From an uncultured Thermomicrobia bacterium (GTDB lineage: Bacteria > Chloroflexota > Chloroflexia > Thermomicrobiales > JALYUS01): 64,000 bases of DNA. Each line of letters starts with the position of its first letter. The first letter of the stretch is position 1. Under the pieces are notes generated by a model. That model saw only the letters and a program-made list of their open reading frames with translations, was not told where the DNA came from and searched no databases. Made by a program: the position numbers and the translations under genes. Shown here in pieces: positions 1 through 7,477 of the stretch. Where the stretch lies: the NCBI GenBank assembly GCA_937968015.1, contig CALBSO010000023.1, forward strand, positions 1 to 64,000. The letters are read 5' to 3'.

Positions 1-424
1 AGGTGGCGCACAAACGAGCGGCGCGGTGGTGCACTTGCAATCCGGCGTCTACAACTGCGGGAAAAGCTGCACGCTGCACTGCCGATCTCGACCGATGGAC
101 GCGTCCCGCTTCGGGTCCGCGCGTGGGCTGTGCGAGGCGTGCGCGCACCCAGATGAACGGGTCGCGTCGCTTTCCAGCGTTGTCCAGCCGCTCGTCATCG
201 TCCCTGTCGGTGCGTGCTCGCTCCTCGCGCGCGTCTGAGGTGAGATCCACGAGCTACTGCTTGGGCATGCCATTTTGACGATACGCGGTATGAGGCGTAT
301 CGTTGCTGTACTCGAGAGGTGCGGATCGCTCAGCTCTGTCCAGGGACGGGCAGGAGGCGCCGCGAACGAGGGCCAAGCCGCCCATCCCGCCAGTGCGGTG
401 AGCGCTCGTGGAGGAGGAGAAGCA
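1..424. other. Upstream region without a recognisable gene
   Basis: No reading frame here resembles a family I know, and the frames present are short and overlapping. The only structure I see is a perfect 9-bp inverted repeat (ACGATACGC at 278-286, GCGTATCGT at 295-303, 8-base gap). It could be an operator or a small hairpin in the nitrilase leader. The nitrilase ribosome binding site (GGAGGAG, about 411-418) ends the region. Confidence 0.5.
278..303. promoter_or_regulatory. 9-bp inverted repeat upstream of nitrilase
   Basis: ACGATACGC and GCGTATCGT form a perfect dyad with an 8-base gap, about 120 bases before the nitrilase start. The size suits a dimeric repressor operator or a leader hairpin. 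No regulator gene is adjacent inside the window, so the role is unknown. Confidence 0.4.
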
Positions 425-1378
425 GTGCGCGTTGCCGCAGCCCAGGCATCTTCCGTCTGGCTTGACCCGGTAGCCACGACCAAGAAGGTCATCGGATTGC
501 TCGAGCAAGCAGCCGCGCAGGACGTGGAGCTGGTCGCTTTCCCCGAGACGTTCTTAAGCGGGTACCCGTTCTGGGTGATGCTTGGCGGCGGCGGTCGGTT
601 CGGCGACCCGGACTATGCCCGTGCCTACGCCGCCTACCTGGACGCGGCAGTCGAGCTGGATGGACCCGAATTGCGCCAGGTCGCCGAGGCGGTCCATGAT
701 CTCGGCGTGTTCAGCTTCCTGGGCATCAGCGAACGCGGCTGCGGGTCGGGGCGCGGGACCGTCTACTGCACCCTGGTCGCCCTCGACCCGGAGCGAGGGA
801 TCGTCGGGGCCCATCGCAAGCTCAATCCGACGCACACCGAGCGGCTGGTCTGGGGGCGCGGCGATGGATACGGGCTGCGCACGCATCGGGTCGGCTCCCT
901 GCGGGTCGGCGGGCTCAACTGCTGGGAGAACTGGATGCCGATGGCCCGGCATGCCCTCTATGCCGATGGGGAGGAACTGCACGTTGCGGCGTGGCCCGGA
1001 TCGGCCGCCCAAACCCGGGACATCCCCCGGTTTATCGCCCTTGAGGGCCGGGTCTTCGTCGTCCTGGCGAGCGGATTGATCGCGGCGGACAACGTGCCTG
1101 AGGATTTCCCCTTCTACCCGCTCATTCGGGACAAGCCGGAAGGCTTTTACAATGGCGGCTCCTGCATTGCCGCGCCGGACGGTAGCTGGGTGATCGAGCC
1201 AATCGCCAATGAGGAGCGACTGATCGTTGCCGATGTCGATCCAGCCCGGGTGCGCTCGGCTCGGCATACCTTCGATCCGGCCGGTCACTACGGCCGCCCC
1301 GATGTGTTCGGCGTGACCGTCGATCGGCGGCGACACCAAGCTGCGACCTTCACCGATTCGGCGGGGGAATCGCCCTGA
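425..1378 (+). CDS. Nitrilase (carbon-nitrogen hydrolase, aliphatic nitrilase type)
   Basis: Hydrolyses a nitrile to the carboxylic acid and ammonia; cytoplasmic. The protein is 317 aa, normal for the family. The catalytic triad is visible: Glu41 (FPETF), Lys132 (HRKLNPT) and Cys166 in GLNCWENWMP. The CWEN context is typical of true nitrilases and cyanide hydratases rather than amidases. I chose the GTG at 425 because GGAGGAG lies 7 bases upstream and the sequence from there (VRVAAAQAS) matches the usual first beta strand; the same frame stays open upstream to 275 but looks non-coding. It stands alone, followed by the IS3 element. Substrate cannot be read from the sequence. Confidence 0.9.
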   Translation: MRVAAAQASSVWLDPVATTKKVIGLLEQAAAQDVELVAFPETFLSGYPFWVMLGGGGRFGDPDYARAYAAYLDAAVELDGPELRQVAEAVHDLGVFSFLGISERGCGSGRGTVYCTLVALDPERGIVGAHRKLNPTHTERLVWGRGDGYGLRTHRVGSLRVGGLNCWENWMPMARHALYADGEELHVAAWPGSAAQTRDIPRFIALEGRVFVVLASGLIAADNVPEDFPFYPLIRDKPEGFYNGGSCIAAPDGSWVIEPIANEERLIVADVDPARVRSARHTFDPAGHYGRPDVFGVTVDRRRHQAATFTDSAGESP

Positions 1379-1548
1379 GCGTCATCCGGCTCCTGAGCCC
1401 GGGCATCCCGCTACAGCAAACGAAGCCAGGAGTAGAGCGGCACACCACTATTATGTCGAATAATGGTGATGGATCATTCTGCGAGTGTCACTGCACGCCG
1501 GTGTCTCAGATCATACGGCGAGATGTCTTCCCCGGATGAGAGGGCAGA

Positions 1549-2397
1549 TTATCGCGGGGACCGCGTTTGCTCGAACTCAACCGATGGCAGGTAGCCGAGC
1601 GCCGAGTGCAGGCGCTTTTGGTTATAGACATCCCTGAGGAAATGATCCATCGAGGCTTTCGCTTCTGCCAGCGTCTCATAGTCGCTGAGGTAGACCTCCT
1701 CGTACTTGAGCGTCTTGATGAAGCTCTCCGCCTTGGCGTTGTCGTAGGGGTTGCCCCGCCGACTCATGCTGATCGAGATGCCCCGGTCTTCGAGCAGTCC
1801 GGTGTAAGCGTTGCTGGCATACTGGACGCCCCGGTCGGAGTGATGTACCAAGCCGAAACCGACCGCACGCGCGGCGAGCGCGTGCTGCAAGGCGGCGACC
1901 GTCAGAGGGGCGTCGAGGTGACGGCCGAGTGCCCAACCGATGCAGCGACGACTGAAGGCATCGAGGATGACGGCCAAATAAATGAACTCGCGGGGCAATC
2001 GCACGTAGGTGATATCCGCTACCCACAGTTGATTGATCCCGGTCACTGCTAAGGCGGGGACGAGATTCGGGTAGACCGGTAAGCCGTGGTCGGCATCGGT
2101 CGTCGCGAGGAAACGCCGGCGGCGCAGACAGAGCAGATTGTCCTCGCGCATCAGGCGCAGCACCCGCTTGCGATTGACGACCATGCCATCGCGCCGCAAC
2201 TGCGCGGTGATCCGTCGATAGCCGTACGCCGGAAACTCCAGCGCGATCCGCTGCATCTGATCCCGCACCTCGATGTCGGTAGCAATGGGTTCGCCGGTAT
2301 CGCGGTAGCGGTAGAAGGTGGCGCGCGACAGACCGATGGCCGCGCACAGGCGGCTGATGTGACCCGAGGGCGCATCCCGGGCGATCATCTGACTCAT
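1549..2397 (-). CDS. IS3-family transposase OrfB (DDE integrase core)
   Basis: Catalyses IS strand transfer when fused to OrfA by frameshifting. The protein is 282 aa with an N-terminal HTH_21-like segment (residues 55-90) and an rve-type core. The DDE triad is visible as Asp128 (WVADITY), Asp188 (HHSDRGVQY) and Glu224 (NAKAESF), with the 35-residue D-E spacing diagnostic of IS3. Its ATG overlaps the OrfA stop as ATGA (2394-2397). The frame is intact, so OrfB itself could be made, but without full-length OrfA normal transposase assembly is unlikely. Confidence 0.9.
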   Translation of the reverse strand: MSQMIARDAPSGHISRLCAAIGLSRATFYRYRDTGEPIATDIEVRDQMQRIALEFPAYGYRRITAQLRRDGMVVNRKRVLRLMREDNLLCLRRRRFLATTDADHGLPVYPNLVPALAVTGINQLWVADITYVRLPREFIYLAVILDAFSRRCIGWALGRHLDAPLTVAALQHALAARAVGFGLVHHSDRGVQYASNAYTGLLEDRGISISMSRRGNPYDNAKAESFIKTLKYEEVYLSDYETLAEAKASMDHFLRDVYNQKRLHSALGYLPSVEFEQTRSPR

Positions 2398-2696
2398 TTC
2401 CCGGCGGTGTGCTTGGCCTCCAGGTGCGCCAAGAGTCGTTTTAAAAAGGCATTCTCAATCATCAGTTGGCCGATCAGTCGCTCGAGTTACGCGATCTTGG
2501 CCTCATCGCTGTACGCCTTCCCGTTGCCCGCAAAGGCGTTCTGACCATACTCGGCGTGCTGAGTTTGCCACTTGCGAATCAGATTGGGATGGAGTGCGTG
2601 CTCACGGGCGGCCTGGGCGAGGGTCTTGCCGGCCTCGACCTCGCGGATGACTTGGAGCTTGAACTCCTTGGTGAACTGACGTCGGTGCTTGGTCAT
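2394..2696 (-). pseudogene. IS3-family OrfA with internal nonsense codon
   Basis: OrfA supplies the helix-turn-helix that binds the IS ends. The first 69 codons (start MTKHRRQFTKEF) are typical HTH_Tnp_1 sequence. The frame then meets TAA at 2487-2489. Beyond it the same frame continues with a normal OrfA leucine-zipper tail (LERLIGQLMIEN, then AFLKRLLAHLEAK) and stops at TGA 2394-2396, overlapping OrfB. The TAA sits exactly where most relatives carry Glu or Gln, so a single C-to-T (CAA to TAA) or G-to-T change would explain it. No frameshift is needed. Confidence 0.8.
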
Positions 2697-2754
2697 CGGT
2701 GGCCTCCCGTGCTGAGAGTTCCACCTTAACCCGTTGTCTCAATTCAGGGGAGCA

Positions 2755-3009
2755 CTCCAACTTCGAGGCGGGAGGATGGTTCTCCCATCCGTCGCCGATT
2801 CGTCGGCTGCCCCATTGAAGGCAACGGGCATGATCGGTAGCGGTCGCTCGCGAAATGCCCGCATCATGCACTGATGCCGCGCGGATATGCGGGATGCCGA
2901 GTGAATCCCGGACCACCTCGACCGATCCGTGCAGGCCGTCGAGTCGCACCGTGCTCGTCTGGTCCGGTATCGCTGCTTGGAGGTCCCGCTGCTCAATGCG
3001 CATCACCAC
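2755..3009 (-). pseudogene. Penicillin acylase family N-terminal remnant
   Basis: The first about 50 codons read like the start of a penicillin-acylase (Ntn hydrolase) alpha chain: a DGLHGSVEVVRD segment followed by GIPHIRAASVHDA, the family's conserved 'vRD..GvPHi.A.s..DA' pattern. After that the expected FFAxGYxxAQDRLWQM block is only weakly recognisable (a QW and RRIGDGW survive), and the gene stops at the IS3 right end at 2754. The Ntn nucleophile Ser and the beta chain are absent, so this is a relic. It lies downstream of and co-directional with the ABC importer at 3130-6710 and was probably the last gene of that operon. Confidence 0.6.
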
Positions 3010-3129
3010 GACGTTCCCCTTCCCATACTCCCTGTCCGATGCTGCGTTGCGGGCACGATAGCACAGCGCGCCGGGCGGCGGTCGTTCCGGCGTGCCTTGT
3101 ATGGAAGGAGGAATCGGTGGCGGAGACTC

Positions 3130-4011
3130 CTACCCTCGCCGCTCCGCCAGTCCGTCGCCGATCAGGCTGAATGCGATGCCGGTAATGGCAATGCCGATGC
3201 CGGGGAGCGTGGGCATCCACCACGCTTGCAGGAGGAACTGCCGCCCCTCCGCAATCATCGCTCCCCATTCCGGCGCGGGAGGCTGCGCGCCGAGGCCGAG
3301 GAAACTCAGCGCCGCACCGAAGAGGATCGCCTGCACCATACCGGTGAAGACATAGACGAGCGATGGCGCGATCACGTTTGGGAGGAGATGCGTGAAGATG
3401 ACGCGCCGGTTCGTGCAGCCGATCGTCCTTGCCGCCTGAATATACTCGAGGTTGCGCGCGATCAGGGTTTCCCCACGGACGAGGCGGCAATACGTGATCC
3501 AGCCAAAGATGCCGACGGCGACGTAGAGGTTGCGCAGGCCCGGCCCGAGCAGCGTCATCAGGGCGATGACGAGGACGAGGAAGGGGAAGGCGATCAGGAC
3601 ATCGACGACGCGCATGACAAGGAGGTCCGTCTTGCCGCCGAGATACCCGGCGGTGACACCAAGGAGGCTCCCGGCGATAAACGGGAAGAGCACGGAGATG
3701 AAGCCAATCTGGAGGTCCAGCCGCGTACTGAAGATGATCCGGCTCAGTTCATCCCGCCCATAGTTGTCCGTACCAAACAAGTGGCCGGGGCTGAACGGTT
3801 TCGTGAACGCCGCGCCAAGATCCTGCGTGATCGGGTCGTACGGCGCGAGGAGTGGCGCGAAGATCGCGGTGAGAATGATGATCGTGAGCAGCGTCAATCC
3901 GAAGAGCAGGGTGCCTCGGATGTTCAGGCGTTGGATGAACGAAACCGGTCGCACCGGCCGCGCGGCGAGTGCGATCGCGCCCGGTTGGCCCGTCAAGACA
4001 GTCTCACTCAT
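3130..4011 (-). CDS. Peptide/nickel-type ABC importer permease (DppC-like)
   Basis: One of two membrane subunits of a family-5 (Opp/Dpp) importer. The 293-aa protein has the OppC_N segment (TM1 about residues 30-52, then the LFGTDNYGRDELSR motif) and a BPD_transp_1 domain with the ATPase-contact loop (EYIQAARTIGCTNRR). The C-terminus (GDGLAERRG) is shorter than the usual GDGLRDALDPR, so the last residues have been altered. It overlaps the upstream permease by 8 bases. No ATPase gene is next to it. A family-5 substrate (peptide, glycoside or another amphipathic solute) is expected but not defined. Confidence 0.88.
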   Translation of the reverse strand: MSETVLTGQPGAIALAARPVRPVSFIQRLNIRGTLLFGLTLLTIIILTAIFAPLLAPYDPITQDLGAAFTKPFSPGHLFGTDNYGRDELSRIIFSTRLDLQIGFISVLFPFIAGSLLGVTAGYLGGKTDLLVMRVVDVLIAFPFLVLVIALMTLLGPGLRNLYVAVGIFGWITYCRLVRGETLIARNLEYIQAARTIGCTNRRVIFTHLLPNVIAPSLVYVFTGMVQAILFGAALSFLGLGAQPPAPEWGAMIAEGRQFLLQAWWMPTLPGIGIAITGIAFSLIGDGLAERRG

Positions 4012-4945
4012 AGGTCACCCGTGGGTCGAGGAAAGAATAGGACAGGTCAACGATCAGGTTGACGAGGATCACCAGTGTGGCAGTGGTAACGGTGATCGCC
4101 TGCACGACGGGGTAATCCCGGGCGGTGATGGAGGTGAAGAGTAATTGCCCCATGCCGGGAATCGCGAAGACCGTCTCAATGATCACTGTTCCGCCGATGA
4201 CCGCGCTGAACTGCAAGCCGAAAATGCTGACGGTTGAGACGAGCGCGTTGCGGAGGACATGCCCGACGAGGACCGTCCGATTTGTGAGGCCCTTCGCCCG
4301 CGCGGTGCGCACGAAATCGGAGTCGAGCGTGTTGATGATCCCGCTGCGCAGGTTGCGAATGAGCACCGCGGAGAGTTGGAGTGAGAGCGTCAGCGCGGGC
4401 AAGAAGAGGTACTTGAGGTGCTGCGGGAAGGTACGCCCATAACCGGCGACGGGAAAGAGATGCAGCCGGAGGCTGAAGAGCAGGATGAGCAGGATACCGA
4501 GCCAGAAACTCGGCGTCGTGAGTGCGAAGAGGAACGCGGCACGGATCAGGTGATCCGAGATCTTGTTCTTGTGCGTTGCCGCCCAGAGACCGACCGGGAG
4601 GGTAATGATCGCGCTCAACCCCATCGCATAGGCCGCGAGGAAGAGTGAGACGGGGACGCGCCGGAAGACGAGGCTATTGACCGGCTGCTTGTACAGGAGC
4701 GACATGCCGAAGTTACCGTGGAAGATACCGGAGATGAAATTCCAGTATTGGAGCGGCAACGACTGATCGAGGCCGAGTTGATGCCGCAGTTCAGCGGCTT
4801 TCTGATCGGTCGCGCGCTCCCCGAGGATCAGGAAGGCCGGATCCCCGGGGACGAGATGAATCATGCTGAAGATGATCAAGGTCACTCCGAAGAGGACGAA
4901 GATCATCAACACCAGCCGCTTGCGGATGTACGCCGCGCGGCCCAA
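4004..4945 (-). CDS. Peptide/nickel-type ABC importer permease (DppB-like)
   Basis: Partner of the 3130-4011 permease. The 313-aa protein has a first transmembrane helix at residues 9-31, the conserved LVPGDPA motif, six predicted helices, the EAA-type loop (SDFVRTARAKGLTNR) and the usual C-terminal LDPRVTYE. It starts one base after the stop of the binding-protein gene and overlaps the next permease, so translational coupling is likely. Length and motifs are standard for DppB/OppB. Confidence 0.9.
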   Translation of the reverse strand: MGRAAYIRKRLVLMIFVLFGVTLIIFSMIHLVPGDPAFLILGERATDQKAAELRHQLGLDQSLPLQYWNFISGIFHGNFGMSLLYKQPVNSLVFRRVPVSLFLAAYAMGLSAIITLPVGLWAATHKNKISDHLIRAAFLFALTTPSFWLGILLILLFSLRLHLFPVAGYGRTFPQHLKYLFLPALTLSLQLSAVLIRNLRSGIINTLDSDFVRTARAKGLTNRTVLVGHVLRNALVSTVSIFGLQFSAVIGGTVIIETVFAIPGMGQLLFTSITARDYPVVQAITVTTATLVILVNLIVDLSYSFLDPRVTYE

Positions 4946-4946
4946 C

Positions 4947-6710
4947 TTACTTGTTCACCTTCACGTCCTCGAACCGATAATACGAGAGGCCGTCAATGAA
5001 GAAGCCGTCCACGTACTTCTGCCAGCCGGCGGTCGCGGGCGGATAGGAGATGAAGACGAGCGGCGCGTCATCCAGATAGATCTTCTGGATCTCCGCGTAA
5101 TCCGCCGCACGCTTCGTCGGGTCCTGCTCCAGGTCCGCTGCGGTGATCTTATCATTCAGCGCCGGGTTGTTGTAGCGTGTCCAGTAGGCGAACGGGCTCG
5201 CGCCACCGCGCATCTCGTAGTTGACGATCTCCGTCGGGTCGTTCATGTCGTTCGTCCAGGCGCTGGAAATGATCGCCAGTTTCCCGGTCCCCTCCCGATA
5301 CGCCGTACGCACGACACTGGCCTCCTGCGACTGAATGTTGACCGTGACGCCGATCTTGGACCACTGGTCCTTGGCGATCGTCGCGATCTGCTGCGCGGTA
5401 TTGTTGCCGGATGCGATTGTGAAATCGGTGGTGAAGCCATTGGGTACGGAGGACGCCGCCATCAGTTGCTTCGCCTTGTCAAGGTTGAACGGGTAGCCCG
5501 GCAGGGTCTTGTCGTAATAGGTGCCCGGAGGGATCGGCGAGTTCATGAACTTCGCCTGGCCGAAATAGACCGCCTTGAGGAGCGCGTCCTTATCGAGCGC
5601 ATAATTGAGCGCCTGCCGGACATTCTTGTCGTCGAGCGGCTTGATCGTATTGTTCAAGATGAGGAAGCTGGACTGCTGGATGACGAAGGCCCGCGTCGTG
5701 ATGTTTGGTTGCTGGCCGAGGGATGCCAGCTGGCTGAGCGGCACGAAATCAATGATATCCGTCTCGCCGCCCTGCAACTTCAGGATGCGCGCGTTGTCGT
5801 CCGCGACATACTCGATGGTGACCGTATCAATACCGGTCGTGCTCTTCCAGTAATTCGGGTTGCGCGTGAGGACGAGCGGATCGCCCTTCTTCCAGCCGTT
5901 GAGCATATACGCGCCGGTGCCCTTGCTCTTCGTGGCGATCGTCGCGTCGAAGCCGTCCTTGTCGCTGTCCATCGCTAACTGCGCGGGGAGGATCGCGGAG
6001 CAGAACATCGCCAGTTCGGCGAGGATTGGCGCGTGCGGCTGGCTGAGGGTCATCTTGACCGTCTTGTCGTCGGGCGTCTGGATGTCCTTGATCGCCTTGT
6101 AGTTATCTTTCCAGACGCTCTTCGTGCCCTTCGAGACCATGTCGAGCGACGTCTTGACGTCGATGCCCTTCACGGGCGTGCCGTCCGAGAACTTCAGGCC
6201 GTCGCGGAGTGTGAAGGTCCAGGTCAGGCCGTCCGAGGTGGGCTCCCACTTGGTGGCGAGGCCGGGTTCGACGCCGAGGCCGTCCTTCGTGGTGCGCAGG
6301 AGCGTGTCGTACATGTTGACGGAGATGAAGAGGCACGGGTTGTCGTCAATCTGCCAGGGGATGAACGGTGACTGTGGCTCGGCATTGCGGGCCATCTTCA
6401 GCGTCTTGCCCTTGCTCGCGCCAGCGGTTGTCGGTGCGGCGGCAGTCGTTGGGGCGGCCGCGGAGCCGCTCGTTGCTGGCGCGGTGGCTGCGGCTCCCGC
6501 AGCGGCGGCGGTCGGCGCGGCTGCCGGTGCGCTCGTCGCCCCCGCGGGCTTCGGCGTATTGGTCGCGCTGCTCCCGCCACATGCCGCGAGGAGGGCCGCA
6601 CCCGCAGCGGCGGCCGCTCCGGCGAGGAAGTGGCGGCGGTTCAACCGACGCCGTACGGGCTCTGCCTGCTGACCTGCATCATGGATGTCCCTCGTCATGT
6701 CCTTGTCCAT
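4947..6710 (-). CDS. Family-5 extracellular solute-binding lipoprotein
   Basis: Binds the substrate outside the membrane and delivers it to the two downstream permeases. The protein is 587 aa. The N-terminus carries a twin-arginine-like NRRHFLAG followed by an Ala-rich hydrophobic stretch and the lipobox LAAC, so the mature protein is probably a Tat-exported lipoprotein. A linker of about 55 residues rich in Thr, Pro and Ala follows, then the SBP_bac_5 domain (LRDGLKFSDGTP near residue 185). The start at 6710 (MDKDM) is preferred; a second ATG four codons in is also possible. First gene of an SBP-permease-permease set with no ATPases. Confidence 0.9.
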   Translation of the reverse strand: MDKDMTRDIHDAGQQAEPVRRRLNRRHFLAGAAAAAGAALLAACGGSSATNTPKPAGATSAPAAAPTAAAAGAAATAPATSGSAAAPTTAAAPTTAGASKGKTLKMARNAEPQSPFIPWQIDDNPCLFISVNMYDTLLRTTKDGLGVEPGLATKWEPTSDGLTWTFTLRDGLKFSDGTPVKGIDVKTSLDMVSKGTKSVWKDNYKAIKDIQTPDDKTVKMTLSQPHAPILAELAMFCSAILPAQLAMDSDKDGFDATIATKSKGTGAYMLNGWKKGDPLVLTRNPNYWKSTTGIDTVTIEYVADDNARILKLQGGETDIIDFVPLSQLASLGQQPNITTRAFVIQQSSFLILNNTIKPLDDKNVRQALNYALDKDALLKAVYFGQAKFMNSPIPPGTYYDKTLPGYPFNLDKAKQLMAASSVPNGFTTDFTIASGNNTAQQIATIAKDQWSKIGVTVNIQSQEASVVRTAYREGTGKLAIISSAWTNDMNDPTEIVNYEMRGGASPFAYWTRYNNPALNDKITAADLEQDPTKRAADYAEIQKIYLDDAPLVFISYPPATAGWQKYVDGFFIDGLSYYRFEDVKVNK

Positions 6711-6806
6711 CCTTGTGCCATCCCTTCACGATACGGTGCGACGGTCGCGCGATACCCCTACCGTACGCGCGCCTCCGACAGTGACCCGCCGAGCATTCCG
6801 GCTCGT

Positions 6807-6827
6807 GCTCCTCGCTCCTCGCTCCTC
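6807..6827. repeat. Heptamer array GCTCCTC x3
   Basis: Three perfect tandem copies of GCTCCTC. The array lies in the leader of the ABC importer on the minus strand, where it reads GAGGAGC x3. It belongs to the same 7-base-period style as the arrays at acn, nuoH, paaC and elsewhere in this window. Confidence 0.75.
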
Positions 6828-6906
6828 GCGTTGCTTGTGGCTGATAGCAAGGGGAGAACCGTGCCATGGTTGCCAATCAAGCCGATGCAACTGGTGCGTG
6901 ATGATG

Positions 6907-6935
6907 AGCATAGCGTAGCATCAGCGGATCGGCAA
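6907..6935 (-). promoter_or_regulatory. Possible sigma70-type promoter for the ABC importer
   Basis: On the minus strand TTGCCG (6935-6930) and TATGCT (6912-6907) are separated by 17 bases. This would give an untranslated leader of about 190 bases before the binding-protein gene, containing the GAGGAGC array. The match is moderate, hence the low score. Confidence 0.35.
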
Positions 6936-7127
6936 GGTGGTAACGGTACAGATTATGGACAAACTCGCGTGCTTTCCTGAAAAACGATGGTGACGCGCGT
7001 CACGCAGCGCATATTTGTAGCCAGATTGCCCGCGACAGCGACGATGGCTGCGCGCTGACCGGGCTGGATCGTGCCGGACTGATTCGCGTAGCCGAGCGCC
7101 TACCTCACTCTGCGACCCCGATGCCGA

Positions 7128-7272
7128 TCACCAATCCGTTCGCGAGCCCAACCGGAGAGAGATGACGCCGGCGTGGGGGTGCGTGGAGTGAAACACCAAC
7201 GCGCCAAAGTCTCGGTCATCCGTAATGAGGATGCGCCCCTCATCAACGGCAATCGCAAGCACCTGTCGATCG
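7128..7272 (-). pseudogene. DUF5615 PIN-like toxin fragment
   Basis: About 48 codons match the core of the DUF5615 PIN-like family: DRQVLAIAVDEG, RILITDDRDFGALVF, then HPHAGVISLRLG. The DDRDFG segment carries the conserved acidic residues. The usual N-terminus (MxFLxDENxP, first Asp) is missing, cut off exactly at the inverted repeat at 7273-7341, and the C-terminal 25-30 residues are lost after a stop. No DUF433 antitoxin gene, the usual partner, is seen next to it. It is a relic of a toxin-antitoxin pair. Confidence 0.7.
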
Positions 7273-7341
7273 GGTAGTGGGTCAGTTTGAACTTTCGAGC
7301 CAGTCGTGACGGGGCAAAAATTGTCAAACTGACCCACTACC
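7273..7341. repeat. 69-bp MITE-like element with perfect 18-bp terminal inverted repeats
   Basis: GGTAGTGGGTCAGTTTGA at 7273-7290 is exactly reverse-complemented at 7324-7341, with 33 bases between. The arms look like the ends of a transposon that lost its interior. Its left edge coincides with the break in the PIN-like toxin relic, so it, or a larger parent, probably interrupted that gene. Being close to a promoter region it could also form a hairpin ahead of aconitase. Confidence 0.65.
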
Positions 7342-7477
7342 GCATGTCGCCTGCGGTACAATGAAAGGAAGCAATTTCGCGCGGGAAAGGGAACGTCGTC
7401 AGTCCGCGTGTATCTCTGTTCGCCGGTATACCCATGCATACGCGCCGTTCGGAAACGGGAACGGTGAGGAGGAGACC

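Larger units (their letters stand above)
1524..2754 (-). mobile_element. IS3-family insertion sequence, about 1.23 kb
   Basis: The element holds the two overlapping transposase frames typical of IS3, transcribed on the minus strand. Imperfect terminal inverted repeats are visible: TGTCTTCCCCGGATGAGA at the left end (from 1524) and, read from the right end (2754), TGCTCCCCTGAATTGAGA. Both begin with TG and share the C-rich core and TGAGA. Size fits the family (1.2-1.5 kb). I see no flanking target duplication, so the ends may have been altered by deletion. The right end abuts a penicillin-acylase relic. Because orfA is interrupted by a stop codon, the copy is probably not autonomous. Confidence 0.75.
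6711..7127. other. Intergenic region upstream of the ABC importer
   Basis: No gene is recognised. It holds a possible minus-strand promoter (6907-6935), a triple heptamer (6807-6827) and, from 7128 on, a toxin relic. Short frames here show no family resemblance. Confidence 0.5.

Noticed and set aside
2487..2489. Programmed read-through or selenocysteine-type recoding at the orfA TAA
   Set aside because: TAA is not a usual recoding codon and no recoding structure was recognised; a point mutation is the simpler explanation.
2929..5978. Long plus-strand frames (371-377 codons) opposite the ABC importer genes
   Set aside because: Charged, low-complexity translations (Arg/Glu/Asp-rich) typical of the antisense of membrane-protein genes; no motifs and no ribosome binding sites.
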